The notes under the pieces: generated by a model | The model's database searches: none | What the model saw: the letters and a program-made list of their open reading frames with translations, nothing else | Told to the model about the DNA's origin: nothing | Made by a program: the position numbers and the translations under genes | Source: Microbacterium sp. UFMG61 | GTDB lineage: Bacteria > Actinomycetota > Actinomycetes > Actinomycetales > Microbacteriaceae | Assembly (NCBI RefSeq): GCF_015354505.1 | Contig: NZ_JACAFP010000004.1 | Location: 103,497-167,496 of the forward strand | DNA length: 64,000 bases | Reading direction: 5' to 3' | In this document: in pieces, positions 33,787-44,420 of the stretch | Layout: each line of letters opens with the position of its first letter | Position numbering within the stretch: position 1 is the stretch's first letter

Positions 33787-33851
33787 CCTGACTCCGTTTC
33801 GTGGCTGGTGGGCGGGCGCGCATGACGCCTCAGCGCCACCTAGTCTAGCCC

Positions 33852-35105
33852 TCAGCCGCGGGTCTGCCCCGCTCCACGCGCCAGCCACTTCGTGCTGGTC
33901 AGCTCGGAAAGCCCCATCGGCCCCCGAGCGTGCAGCTTCTGGGTGGAGATGCCGACCTCAGCACCGAATCCGAACTCGCCGCCGTCGGTGAAGCGGGTCG
34001 ACGTGTTCGCCATCACCACGGCCGAGTCCACCTCTGCGAGGAATCGCTCCACGTTCCGCGCATCCGTCGTGATGATCGACTCCGTGTGCCCCGTGCTGTA
34101 GCGGCGGATGTGATCCAGCGCATCGTCGAGCGAATCGACGACCTTCATCGCGATGTCGAGGCTGAGGTACTCGGTGGCCCAATCGTCCTCGGTCGCGGGG
34201 ATCACGTTCGAGACGAGACCCGCGACGATGTCGTCGCCGTGGATCGCGACGCCTTCGCTCTGCAGTGCGCTCGCGACGAGCGGGATCAGACGCGGTGCGG
34301 CCTGGCGCAGCACCAGCACGGTCTCCACCGCGTTGCAGACGCTGGGGCGCTGGACTTTGGCGTTCACGACGATGTCTCGCGCCCACTCGTCGGGCGCACT
34401 CTCGTCGAGCACGATGTGGACGTTGCCCGCCCCGGTCTCGATCACGGGGACGGTCGATTCGGTGACGACCGTCTCGATGAGCCCGGCACTGCCGCGAGGC
34501 ACCAGCACGTCGATGAATCCGCGTCCGTGCATGAGCGCCTTCGCGCCGTCGCGGCCGAAGTCATCCACGGTCTGAACGGCCTCCGCTGTGACGCCCGCGC
34601 CCTCGAGTGCATTCCGCATCACCTCGACCAGTACGGTGTTCGACTCCTTCGCCGCGCTGCCCCCGCGAAGGACGACGGCGTTGCCGGATCGCAGAGCGAG
34701 AGCGGCGATGTCGACCGTGACATTGGGGCGTGCCTCGTAGATCGCGCCGACCACGCCGAACGGCACACGGACCTGTTCGAGCGCCACGCCGTTGGGCATG
34801 CGATGGCCGCCTACGACCCGCCCCACGGGATCGGCCAGTGTCGCGACCTGACGGACGGCCGAGGCGAGGGCGGCGACACGCTTCTCGTCGAGCCGCAGAC
34901 GGTCGATCAGCGACTCGCCGATCCCTTCGGCCCGCCCTCGATCGATGTCGAGTCCATTGGCCTGGATGATCGACTCGGCGTTCTGCTCCAGAGCCACGGC
35001 GATGGCCTCGAGTGCGCGTTCCTTGTCGTCGCTCGTGAGCGCGGCGATGGCGCGGGACGCCTCTTTCGCGCGCTCCAGGCGCACCTGCGGAGTCTGGTCG
35101 GTCAT
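33852..35105 (-). CDS. proA: Gamma-glutamyl phosphate reductase
   Basis: A 417-residue NADPH-dependent enzyme, second step of proline synthesis from glutamate. ALDH-superfamily blocks: VPFGVVGAIYEARPNVTVD (about 120), GNAVVLRGGSAAKESN (about 145), QRPSVCNAVETVLV with the catalytic cysteine (about 258) and the end FTDGGEFGFGAEVGISTQKLHARGP (shortened: GGEFGFGAEVGIST). The ATG at 35105 follows proB after 9 nt, and a TAGACT box, which begins with the proB stop codon, ends 6 nt before it. Works with ProB next door. Confidence 0.96.
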   Translation of the reverse strand: MTDQTPQVRLERAKEASRAIAALTSDDKERALEAIAVALEQNAESIIQANGLDIDRGRAEGIGESLIDRLRLDEKRVAALASAVRQVATLADPVGRVVGGHRMPNGVALEQVRVPFGVVGAIYEARPNVTVDIAALALRSGNAVVLRGGSAAKESNTVLVEVMRNALEGAGVTAEAVQTVDDFGRDGAKALMHGRGFIDVLVPRGSAGLIETVVTESTVPVIETGAGNVHIVLDESAPDEWARDIVVNAKVQRPSVCNAVETVLVLRQAAPRLIPLVASALQSEGVAIHGDDIVAGLVSNVIPATEDDWATEYLSLDIAMKVVDSLDDALDHIRRYSTGHTESIITTDARNVERFLAEVDSAVVMANTSTRFTDGGEFGFGAEVGISTQKLHARGPMGLSELTSTKWLARGAGQTRG

Positions 35106-35114
35106 CCGCCCAGT

Positions 35115-37492
<2,378 letters not shown>

Positions 37493-37509
37493 CTACTGTC
37501 GTGCTGTGA

Positions 37510-37767
37510 TCACTCAGCAGCGGCGACGATGTTGACGACCTTGCGGCCGCCCTTCGCGCCGAACTGGACCGCGCCGGCGGCCAGAGCGAAAAGCGTGTCG
37601 TCGCCTCCGCGGCCGACGTTCACGCCGGGGTGGAAGTGCGTGCCGCGCTGGCGGACGATGATCTCGCCGGCGAGAACCTGCTGTCCGCCGAAGCGCTTGA
37701 CGCCAAGTCGCTGAGCGTTGGAGTCACGACCGTTACGGGTGGAGCTTGCGCCCTTTTTATGTGCCAT
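37510..37767 (-). CDS. rpmA: 50S ribosomal protein L27
   Basis: An 85-residue basic protein near the peptidyl-transferase centre. The N-terminus [17 protein letters not shown], the block [24 protein letters not shown] (shortened: [15 protein letters not shown]) and [17 protein letters not shown] are textbook L27. The N-terminus has no cleavable extension as found in Firmicutes. It is 19 nt downstream of rplU. Confidence 0.98.
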   Translation of the reverse strand: MAHKKGASSTRNGRDSNAQRLGVKRFGGQQVLAGEIIVRQRGTHFHPGVNVGRGGDDTLFALAAGAVQFGAKGGRKVVNIVAAAE

Positions 37768-37786
37768 GTCCTGGTCTCCTCGGTCT

Positions 37787-38095
37787 TTACTTGATGCCGG
37801 TGATCTTGACGCGCGTGAGCTCCTGGCGGTGGCCCTGACGCTTCTTGTAGCCGGTCTTGTTCTTGTACTTCTGGATGATGATCTTCGGGCCGCGCAGGTT
37901 GCCGATGACCTCTGCCGTGACCTTGACCTTCGCCAGCGAATCAGCGTCGGTGGTCACCGTGGCGCCGTCGACGAGCAGCACTGCGGCCAGCTCGATCTTC
38001 TCGCCCTGGGCAGCCTTGACACGGTCGAGCTGAACGATCGTGCCGACCTCGACCTTCTCCTGCCGCCCACCGGCGCGCACTACTGCGTAAACCAC
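37787..38095 (-). CDS. rplU: 50S ribosomal protein L21
   Basis: A 102-residue 50S protein binding 23S rRNA with L20. [19 protein letters not shown] at the start, then [14 protein letters not shown] and the C-terminal [24 protein letters not shown] are diagnostic (shortened: [16 protein letters not shown]). GTG at 38095 gives the conserved (M)VYAVVRAGG start; the frame open to 38269 contains the leader. First gene of the rplU-rpmA-obg unit with a clear promoter about 140 nt upstream. Confidence 0.97.
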   Translation of the reverse strand: MVYAVVRAGGRQEKVEVGTIVQLDRVKAAQGEKIELAAVLLVDGATVTTDADSLAKVKVTAEVIGNLRGPKIIIQKYKNKTGYKKRQGHRQELTRVKITGIK

Positions 38096-38114
38096 TTCAT
38101 ACCTGTTTCGTTGG

Positions 38115-38129
38115 GGAGCTCGCAGCTCC
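38115..38129 (-). promoter_or_regulatory. Leader hairpin just before rplU
   Basis: GGAGCT / AGCTCC, a perfect 6-bp stem with a GCG loop, 20-34 nt before the rplU start inside its ~140-nt leader. Might be an autoregulatory protein-binding site or hold the ribosome site. Confidence 0.35.
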
Positions 38130-38240
38130 GAGATCTCACGGGAAGACTGTTGCTTGCATGCATCGCGGGGGCGACGGGCACGAACGCAAGACTCTCCGCT
38201 TCGACCGTCCAGGACGACGCGGCATACGCACCAAGGGACT

Positions 38241-38269
38241 ACTTTACCGGATGCAGGACACTCTGGCAA
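38241..38269 (-). promoter_or_regulatory. rplU promoter (TTGCCA-17-TAAAGT)
   Basis: On the minus strand TTGCCA (38269-38264), a 17-nt spacer and TAAAGT (38246-38241): the clearest vegetative sigma-70-type promoter in the window. Transcription should start near 38234, giving a leader of roughly 140 nt. It lies back to back with the DUF4031 promoter. Confidence 0.75.
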
Positions 38270-38295
38270 AACGTACCGGCCGGTGTGTCCGGCCG

Positions 38296-38301
38296 TAGGC
38301 T
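38296..38301 (+). promoter_or_regulatory. -10 box TAGGCT of the DUF4031 gene
   Basis: TAGGCT, spacer GACGTG, ATG at 38308; leaderless geometry. Confidence 0.5.
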
Positions 38302-38307
38302 GACGTG

Positions 38308-38574
38308 ATGACCGTTCTCGTGGATGACGCCCGCTGGCCCGCGCACGGGCGACTCTGGGCTCATCTCGTGAGCGACGACAACCTGGACGAGCTGCATGCC
38401 TTCGCGAGGTCGCACGATGTGCCTGCGCGCGCCTTCGACCTCGACCATTACGACGTCCCCGAAGAGCTCATCCCCCGGCTCATCGCCGCCGGCGCGGAAC
38501 ACGTCGACGGCAAGGAGCTGGTCCGGCGGCTCATCGCATCAGGACTGCGAATCCCCGCCCGCGACCGGCGCTGA
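38308..38574 (+). CDS. DUF4031 domain protein (88 aa)
   Basis: An 88-residue cytoplasmic protein matching DUF4031: [20 protein letters not shown] at the start (WPAHGR is the hallmark), [29 protein letters not shown] in the middle (shortened: [17 protein letters not shown]). The HAD-like Asp/His residues suggest a hydrolase or metal-binding role, but the family has no known function. ATG 38308 was preferred to GTG 38305 because the -10 box ends 6 nt before it. Its last 36 nt overlap the end of convergent rne. Confidence 0.9.
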   Translation: MTVLVDDARWPAHGRLWAHLVSDDNLDELHAFARSHDVPARAFDLDHYDVPEELIPRLIAAGAEHVDGKELVRRLIASGLRIPARDRR

Positions 38575-41244
38575 CGGCTCGGAGTTGACGGAGACCGGAG
38601 TACCCGTCAGAGCCGCCGTGGAGACGCGGCGACGGCCACGCCCCTGACCCGGCGCCTTCGGCTCCGGGAGAGCGTCGAGAACCGAGTCGAGAAGTGCCTC
38701 TGCAGGCGACTTCGGAGAGTTCCGATCGGAGCCGCGCTTCTTGCGGGGCTTCTTCGGGCGCTCCTGAGCGATCGGCGCCTCGACGGGCTGCTCCGGCTCG
38801 ACGGCGTCGGACGCCGCATCGTCCGCGCTCGGTGCGCGCGTCGACGCAGCGATCTGGGCGAGCGCTGACTTGGCTCCCTCGGGGATGCTGTGGGTCGTCA
38901 CGGATGCAGGAGCCTGGTTCTGGCTCTGGTTGTTCCCGCCCCGCTGGCGACGGTTCGACGACGAGTTGCCGTTGCCGTTGCCGTTCCCGTTGTTGCTGGC
39001 ACGGTGCTTCATGACGGGGTCGTGGTGCACGATCACCCCACGTCCGGCGCACACGTCGCACGCCTCGCTGAACGTCTCGAGGAGTCCGAGGCCGAGCTTC
39101 TTGCGGGTCATCTGCACGAGGCCGAGCGAGGTGACCTCGGCGACCTGGTGCTTCGTGCGGTCGCGGCTGAGGCACTCGATGAGGCGACGCAGCACGAGAT
39201 CGCGATTGGACTCGAGCACCATGTCGATGAAGTCGACGACGATGATGCCGCCGATGTCGCGCAGACGCAGCTGGCGGACGATCTCCTCAGCAGCCTCGAG
39301 GTTGTTCTTGGTGACGGTCTCCTCGAGGTTTCCGCCGGAGCCGACGAACTTGCCGGTGTTGACGTCGACGACCGTCATGGCCTCGGTGCGGTCGATCACG
39401 AGCGAACCGCCCGATGGCAGCCAGACCTTGCGGTCGAGCGCCTTCTCGATCTGCTCGGTGATGCGGAACGCGTCGAAGGGGTCGGCCTCGTCCTCGTAGG
39501 ACTCGACGCGCTCGAGAAGATCGGGGGCGACGCTCTCGAGGTACGCGCGGATGGTCCGCTGCGATTCCTCACCCTGGATGAGCATCTTCGTGAAGTCCTC
39601 GTTGAAGACATCGCGGACGATCTTCACCAGAAGGTCGGGCTCTGCATGCAGGAGCGCGGGCGCCTGCTGGTTCTCGACCTGGGTGCGGATGTGCTCCCAC
39701 TGGGTCGTGAGACGCTGCACGTCGCGCGTGAGCTGGTCTTCCGTGGCGCCCTCCGCCGCGGTGCGGACGATCACGCCGGACGACTCCGGGAGGACCTCCT
39801 TGAGGATCCGCTTGAGGCGCGCGCGCTCGTTGTCGGGCAGCTTGCGGCTGATGCCGTTCATCGATCCGCCGGGCACGTACACGAGGTAGCGACCCGGGAG
39901 CGAGATCTGGCTGGTCAGACGAGCGCCCTTGTGGCCCACCGGGTCCTTCGTCACCTGCACGAGAACACGGTCGCCTGCCTTGAGCGCAAGCTCGATGCGA
40001 CGCGGCTGGTTGCCGGTCTCGACACCGTCCCAGTCGACCTCACCCGAGTACAGCACGGCGTTGCGTCCGCGACCGATGTCGACGAACGCGGCTTCCATGC
40101 TCGGCAGCACGTTCTGCACGCGACCGAGGTAGACGTTGCCGATCAGCGATGCATCCTGGTTGCGGGCGACGTAGTGCTCCACGAGCACGCCGTCTTCCAG
40201 GACGCCAATCTGGGTGCGGCCGTTCTTCGAGCGCACGACCATCTTGCGGTCGACGGATTCGCGGCGGGCGAGGAACTCGGCCTCCGTCACGACCGGACGG
40301 CGACGCCCTGCATCGCGACCGTCACGCCGACGCTGCTTCTTGGCCTCGAGTCTCGTCGATCCTTTGATCGCCTTCGGCTCGGTGATGTACTCGACGACGC
40401 GCTGACGCGGCTGGCGAGGTTCATCGCGCTGCTCGCGGTGCTCTCCCTCGTCGGATCCTCCGCGGCGGCGGCGGCCACGACGGCCGGACACCGGCTCGTC
40501 CTGCTGCTCGCGCTCGGCGATGCGATCGAACACGCGTTCGCGTCCGGGACGTGCCGGAAGCGGAACGATCTCGGGCGCGTAGAAGTGCAGCTGGGTCGAG
40601 ACCTGGGACACGAACACCTCAGGCAGCAGGCCGAGCGACACCGCGGTCAGCGGCTCCGGAGCGGACGGCATCTCGGTCTTCAGTTCCTCGACAGCGGGAG
40701 CCTCCTCCGCAGCGGGAGCTTCCTCGGCAGCGGGAGCCTCCTCAACTGCAGGAGCCTCCTCAACTGCAGGAGCCTCCTCAACTGCAGGAGCCTCCTCAAC
40801 TGCAGGAGCCTCCTCAACTGCAGGAGCCTCCTCAACTGCAGGAGCCTCCTCAACAGCAGGAGCCTCCTCAACAGCAGGAGCCTCCTCAACAGCAGGAGCC
40901 TCCTCAACAGCAGGAGCCTCCTCAACAGCAGGAGCCTCCTCGGCAGCAGGAGCCTCCTCAACAGCGGGAGCCTCCTCGACAGCAGGAGCCTCCTCAACAG
41001 CGGGAGCCTCCTCAACAGCAGGAGCCTCCTCAACTGCAGGAGCCTCCTCAACTGCAGGACCCTCCTCGGCAGCAGGAGCCTCCTCAACAGCGGGAGCCTC
41101 CTCGACAGCAGGAGCCTCCTGAGCAGGCGAATCCTCGACGGTGCCGGGCTCCTGCGGAGCGTCGGTCGTCACCTCTGCGGGCGCGTCAGCATCCGCAGGG
41201 AAGTCGAGGGTAGGGGCGTCGTAGTCATTGTTCTCATCGGCCAT
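38539..41244 (-). CDS. rne: Ribonuclease E/G with an N-terminal EEAPAV repeat tract
   Basis: A 901-residue Rne/Rng endoribonuclease, the main mRNA-decay and rRNA-processing nuclease. Residues 1-40 are acidic; 41-187 are about 24 six-residue repeats (EEAPAV or EEAPAA); then a basic spacer. The catalytic core starts near residue 340 with the S1 domain (SKNGRTQIGVLEDG, VYLGRVQNVLPSMEAAFVDIG), continues with the DNase-I-like site (VIDRTEAMTVVDVNTGKFVG) and the zinc-link CDVCAGRG near 730. An Asn/Gly- and Ala/Pro-rich tail follows. ATG at 41244 with GAGGAG about 10 nt upstream. Actinobacterial enzymes often carry such acidic N-terminal extensions; the repeat is unusually regular. Confidence 0.95.
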   Translation of the reverse strand: MADENNDYDAPTLDFPADADAPAEVTTDAPQEPGTVEDSPAQEAPAVEEAPAVEEAPAAEEGPAVEEAPAVEEAPAVEEAPAVEEAPAVEEAPAVEEAPAAEEAPAVEEAPAVEEAPAVEEAPAVEEAPAVEEAPAVEEAPAVEEAPAVEEAPAVEEAPAVEEAPAVEEAPAAEEAPAAEEAPAVEELKTEMPSAPEPLTAVSLGLLPEVFVSQVSTQLHFYAPEIVPLPARPGRERVFDRIAEREQQDEPVSGRRGRRRRGGSDEGEHREQRDEPRQPRQRVVEYITEPKAIKGSTRLEAKKQRRRDGRDAGRRRPVVTEAEFLARRESVDRKMVVRSKNGRTQIGVLEDGVLVEHYVARNQDASLIGNVYLGRVQNVLPSMEAAFVDIGRGRNAVLYSGEVDWDGVETGNQPRRIELALKAGDRVLVQVTKDPVGHKGARLTSQISLPGRYLVYVPGGSMNGISRKLPDNERARLKRILKEVLPESSGVIVRTAAEGATEDQLTRDVQRLTTQWEHIRTQVENQQAPALLHAEPDLLVKIVRDVFNEDFTKMLIQGEESQRTIRAYLESVAPDLLERVESYEDEADPFDAFRITEQIEKALDRKVWLPSGGSLVIDRTEAMTVVDVNTGKFVGSGGNLEETVTKNNLEAAEEIVRQLRLRDIGGIIVVDFIDMVLESNRDLVLRRLIECLSRDRTKHQVAEVTSLGLVQMTRKKLGLGLLETFSEACDVCAGRGVIVHHDPVMKHRASNNGNGNGNGNSSSNRRQRGGNNQSQNQAPASVTTHSIPEGAKSALAQIAASTRAPSADDAASDAVEPEQPVEAPIAQERPKKPRKKRGSDRNSPKSPAEALLDSVLDALPEPKAPGQGRGRRRVSTAALTGTPVSVNSEPSAPVAGGDSQS
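40686..41122 (-). repeat. 18-bp tandem repeat inside rne (about 24 copies, 126-bp higher order)
   Basis: The unit, read on the plus strand, is TCAACAGCAGGAGCCTCC or a one- to three-base variant and encodes EEAPAV on the minus strand. Runs of identical variants occur (about six TCAACTGCAGGAGCCTCC, then about five or six TCAACAGCAGGAGCCTCC). A block starting CGGCAGCAGG at 40941 recurs at 41067, 126 bp (7 units) later. This points to recent slippage and block duplication. Confidence 0.9.
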
Positions 41245-41293
41245 CTCTGGCTTACTCCTCGCGCGGTGCACCTGGTGCCCCGCGAATTCTCAT

Positions 41294-41313
41294 GCGGCAT
41301 CCGTGGATGCCGC
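41294..41313 (-). promoter_or_regulatory. rne leader hairpin
   Basis: GCGGCATC / GATGCCGC, perfect 8-bp stem with a tetraloop, 50 nt upstream of the rne start in its expected leader. RNase E of E. coli is autoregulated through leader hairpins; a similar role is a guess here. Confidence 0.4.
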
Positions 41314-41422
41314 GAACTCACTCGGTGTGCGACCGGCTCATGGCTCTGGTCGCGAGGGGCATACGGCCCCGAAGTCTGCGTCGATGCCGGCCTCGACAGG
41401 GTCGAGCGGTGCATCACAGGCC

Positions 41423-41428
41423 ATTATC
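41423..41428 (-). promoter_or_regulatory. Candidate rne -10 box (GATAAT)
   Basis: GATAAT on the minus strand, giving a leader of about 170 nt. No clear -35. The 283-bp gap 41245-41527 otherwise holds only the hairpin and the VKOR promoter. Confidence 0.4.
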
Positions 41429-41515
41429 GCACCAACTGGCCCGGTTCATGGCATCATCCCCGCCTCCGCTTCATTTTCGCCGGTGCGCTCTCGCCCGATC
41501 CATAGCGATCGCTGG

Positions 41516-41521
41516 GATAAT
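41516..41521 (+). promoter_or_regulatory. -10 box GATAAT of the VKOR gene
   Basis: GATAAT, spacer CCACAT, ATG at 41528; leaderless geometry. Confidence 0.5.
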
Positions 41522-41527
41522 CCACAT

Positions 41528-42145
41528 ATGAGCGAGCAGCGCACCCGCCCCGTCGTCTACGCCGTCTGGCTGATCATCGCCAGCGTGCTCGGGTGGTTCG
41601 CCGCCTTCCAGCTGACGATCGACAAGTTCATCCAGCTCGAGAACCCCGACGCCGATCTGAGCTGCAATGTCAGCGTGATGATCCAGTGCGGAAAGAACCT
41701 CGGCTCCTGGCAGGGCGAGATCTTCGGCTTCCCCAACCCGCTGATCGGGCTCACACTTTGGACGGCGCCGCTCGTCATCGGCGTCGCGATCCTGGCCGGT
41801 GCGCGATTCCCGCGCTGGTTCTGGGGTCTGTTCGGCGTCGGCGTCACGTTCGCCTTCGGCCTCGTGTGCTGGCTCATCTGGCAGAGCCTGTACGCCCCGA
41901 ACCTCGGCGTGCTGTGCCCCTGGTGCATGCTCACGTGGGCGGTGACCATCCCGACTTTCTTCGCCACGCTGGTGCATCTCGCGCGGAACGGGACATTCTC
42001 GCGCAACCCCAAGGTCATGGACGCGGGCGCGAAGCTGATGCCCTGGGTGCCGCTCGCGACGATCCTCGCCTATGCGCTCGTGATCCTGCTCGCGCAGCTG
42101 CGCGGGCTCGACCTGCTCGGCGAGGTCGTCGGGATGATCTTCTGA
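41528..42145 (+). CDS. Vitamin K epoxide reductase (VKOR) family protein
   Basis: A 205-residue membrane protein with about five helices, the partner that re-oxidises DsbA-like thiol oxidases using menaquinone. The active-site pair is VLCPWCMLTW (about residues 124-133) and the shuttle cysteines lie in the outside loop LSCNVSVMIQCGKNLGS (about 43-60), with the conserved Ser after. No fused thioredoxin domain. The open frame upstream to 41228 is not coding; ATG 41528 with a -10 box 6 nt upstream was chosen. Works in disulfide-bond formation of exported proteins. Confidence 0.94.
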   Translation: MSEQRTRPVVYAVWLIIASVLGWFAAFQLTIDKFIQLENPDADLSCNVSVMIQCGKNLGSWQGEIFGFPNPLIGLTLWTAPLVIGVAILAGARFPRWFWGLFGVGVTFAFGLVCWLIWQSLYAPNLGVLCPWCMLTWAVTIPTFFATLVHLARNGTFSRNPKVMDAGAKLMPWVPLATILAYALVILLAQLRGLDLLGEVVGMIF

Positions 42146-42160
42146 TCGCACCGTCGATCG

Positions 42161-42204
42161 ACGACGAAGCCCGCCCCACGAACCAGTGGGGCGGGCTTCG
42201 TCGT
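42161..42204. terminator. Bidirectional terminator between VKOR gene and ndk
   Basis: A perfect 19-bp inverted repeat (ACGACGAAGCCCGCCCCAC and its complement) around a 6-nt loop GAACCA, between the convergent VKOR and ndk genes. Confidence 0.85.
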
Positions 42205-42230
42205 CTGCGCGGTGCGCGGCGTTCTTCAGG

Positions 42231-42647
42231 TCAGTCGAACCAGATCGCCAGTTCACGCTCGGCCGACTCGACGCTGTCGGAGCCGTGCACGAGGTTCTGC
42301 TGCACCTTGAGACCCCAGTCACGGCCGAAGTCGCCGCGGATCGTGCCGGGCGCGGCGGTGGTCGGATCGGTCGTACCGGCGAGCGAGCGGAAGCCTTCGA
42401 TCACCCGGTTGCCGGCAAGTCGGATCGCGACCGAGGGGCCGGAGAGCATGAACTCGAGGAGCGGCTCGTAGAAGGGCTTGCCCTCGTGCTCGGCGTAGTG
42501 GGCGGCGAGCAGGTCACGGTCGGGCTCGACCAGGCGGATGTCGACGAGCGCATAGCCCTTCGACTCGATGCGCGCCAGGATCGCTCCGGTGAGGCCGCGG
42601 GCGACTCCATCGGGCTTGACGAGGACGAGGGTTTCTTCAGTGGCCAT
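42231..42647 (-). CDS. ndk: Nucleoside diphosphate kinase
   Basis: A 138-residue enzyme that balances nucleoside triphosphate pools by phosphohistidine transfer. TLVLVKPDGVARGLTG at the start and the NDK signature NLVHGSDSVESAERELAIWF at the end carry the active-site histidine (in VHGSDS). ATG 42647 starts 1 nt after the DUF4233 stop. Last gene of the ileS-folC-DUF4233-ndk unit and ended by a perfect hairpin. Confidence 0.98.
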   Translation of the reverse strand: MATEETLVLVKPDGVARGLTGAILARIESKGYALVDIRLVEPDRDLLAAHYAEHEGKPFYEPLLEFMLSGPSVAIRLAGNRVIEGFRSLAGTTDPTTAAPGTIRGDFGRDWGLKVQQNLVHGSDSVESAERELAIWFD

Positions 42648-42648
42648 G

Positions 42649-43080
42649 TCATTCACTCTCTGTCTGAGTCTCGGTGGCGGGCGCGGCGGGACGTCGTGCG
42701 TCCAATCGGGCCCCCATGATCGTCGCATACCCCCACATGCCGCCGAAAATCACGACGACCAGCAGGATCGCGGGAACGAGGATCGCGGAGAGGGCGATGA
42801 TCGCCTGGAGCACCCAGCCCGCAGTGATCGCCCAGGGCTTCGTGATCATGCCCGCGACCGCGATGCATGCGAGACCGACGATGCCACCGCCGACGATCCC
42901 CCACCACGGCGGGACTCCGGCAGGCAGCGCTTTCAGTCCGAAGACCGTCAGACCGGCGAGGAACACGACGATCGACTCGAAGCCGAGCACGATCGGGGCG
43001 AGTTTCTGCACCAGCGTGCGCGGAGGACGCTGTGGTCGAGGCGCCCGAGTGGGTGCGGATCCGTCCCTCACGCGCGCCAC
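42649..43080 (-). CDS. DUF4233 membrane protein
   Basis: A 143-residue protein with about four membrane helices (LAPIVLGFESIVVFLAGLTVFG near 28, then WWGIVGGGIVGLACIAVAG, WVLQAIIALSAILVPAILLVVV). DUF4233 proteins are kept between folC and ndk in actinobacteria, as here; role unknown. GTG 43080 has GGAAG five bases before it; GTG 43071, which forms a GTGA overlap with the folC stop, is the alternative. Confidence 0.9.
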   Translation of the reverse strand: MARVRDGSAPTRAPRPQRPPRTLVQKLAPIVLGFESIVVFLAGLTVFGLKALPAGVPPWWGIVGGGIVGLACIAVAGMITKPWAITAGWVLQAIIALSAILVPAILLVVVIFGGMWGYATIMGARLDARRPAAPATETQTESE

Positions 43081-44420
43081 CCGGACTTCCAGTCCTCGTC
43101 TTCCGAGAGCGCGATCGCTTCACCGGCCAGCACGACCGAACCGGCGATCACGACCGCCCGACGGTCTGTCGAGGCAGCCCATTCGCGTGCCGCATCCGCG
43201 GCATCCGCGAGCGTGGGGTGCACGGTCGCGCGGTGGCCGGCTGCCTCGACGAGGTCGGCGATGGCATCCGCATCGCTCGCGCGATCCGAATCCGGCGCGG
43301 TCGCGAACACGTGCGCAGCAGCCGGAGCGAGCTTCGCGACGATGCCTGCGGCATCCTTGTCGGCGAGGATGCCGAGCACGACCCCCCATTCGTCGAAGTC
43401 GAAGCTGTCGTCCATCGCCTGCGCGAGCGCCGCTGCACCGTGCGGATTGTGTGCCGCGTCGACGATTACCGTGGGCGAGATGCCGAGCAGTTGAAGTCTT
43501 CCCGGAGAGGTCGCGCCCTGCAGACCCTCGGAGATGATGTCATCGGCGATCCGCCGCTCCGCCCCGCCGATGAGCGACTCGACGGCCGCGACCGCGAGGG
43601 CCGCATTGTGCCCCTGGTGTGCGCCGTACTGCGGCAGGTACTCCTCGAGGTACTCGCCCGCGAGTCCGCGAATGGAGATGAGCTGGCCGCCCACCGCGAG
43701 CTTCTGATCGGTCAGACCGAACTCGTCGCCCTCGAAGACGATCGTCGCACTCTTCTCCGCGGTGACGCGGCGAAGCACCTCCGCCGCCTCGGCAGGCTGC
43801 TGCGCCGAGACTACGGCCGCACCCTGCTTGATGATCCCCGCTTTGACCGTCGCGATCTCGGTGATCGTGTTCCCCAGGCGGTCCGCGTGATCGATGTCGA
43901 TGGGCGCGAAGACCGCGACGTCGCCGTCAGCCGTGTTCGTCGAGTCCCACTCGCCCCCCATCCCGACCTCGAGCACGAGCACGTCGACGGGCGCGTCGGC
44001 CACCGCGACGAAGGCGAGCACCGTGAGCAGCTCGAAGAACGTGAGCGGCTCCTCTCCCGCGGCCTCGAGCTCGCCGTCGACGATCTCGACGAAGGGCTCG
44101 ATCTCGTCCCAGGCGTCAGCGACCGCGGCGTCCTCGATCGGCTCACCGTCGATCATGATGCGCTCGGTGAAGCGCTCGAGGTGCGGGCTGGTGAAGAGCC
44201 CCGTGCGCAGTCCGTGAGCCCGGAGCAGGCTCTCGATCATGCGCGCCGTCGACGTCTTGCCGTTGGTACCGGTGATGTGCACGACGCGATAGGTGCGCTG
44301 CGGATCGTCGAGGAATGCGAGGAGGCGCGCGGTGCGCTCCTTGCGGGGCTGCACCCAGCGCTCACCGGCGCGGCTCAGGAGGGTCTCATAGACGGCATCC
44401 GCCCTGTCCCGTGCGCTCAT
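43068..44420 (-). CDS. folC: Bifunctional folylpolyglutamate/dihydrofolate synthase
   Basis: A 450-residue Mur-ligase-fold enzyme that adds glutamate to folates. ATP loop HITGTNGKTSTARMIESLL (shortened: GTNGKTST, about 49-56), LFTSPHLERFTERI (about 75), LEVGMGGEWDSTN (about 148), the carbamoyl-lysine region AGIIKQG and VIVDAAHNPHG (about 313) are visible. ATG 44420 shares one base with the ileS stop (TGATG). It works with pabB in the folate route, though not linked to it. Confidence 0.95.
   Translation of the reverse strand: MSARDRADAVYETLLSRAGERWVQPRKERTARLLAFLDDPQRTYRVVHITGTNGKTSTARMIESLLRAHGLRTGLFTSPHLERFTERIMIDGEPIEDAAVADAWDEIEPFVEIVDGELEAAGEEPLTFFELLTVLAFVAVADAPVDVLVLEVGMGGEWDSTNTADGDVAVFAPIDIDHADRLGNTITEIATVKAGIIKQGAAVVSAQQPAEAAEVLRRVTAEKSATIVFEGDEFGLTDQKLAVGGQLISIRGLAGEYLEEYLPQYGAHQGHNAALAVAAVESLIGGAERRIADDIISEGLQGATSPGRLQLLGISPTVIVDAAHNPHGAAALAQAMDDSFDFDEWGVVLGILADKDAAGIVAKLAPAAAHVFATAPDSDRASDADAIADLVEAAGHRATVHPTLADAADAAREWAASTDRRAVVIAGSVVLAGEAIALSEDEDWKSGWRA

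Noticed and set aside
40686-41122. CRISPR-like array of short repeats
   Set aside because: Units are directly adjacent with no spacers and keep one reading frame in rne; it is a coding tandem repeat.
38890-41505. An 871-codon plus-strand open frame with a long LLNCRS/LLNSRS repeat
   Set aside because: It is the antisense shadow of rne; the repeat comes from the 18-bp tract and the rest has no protein-like features.
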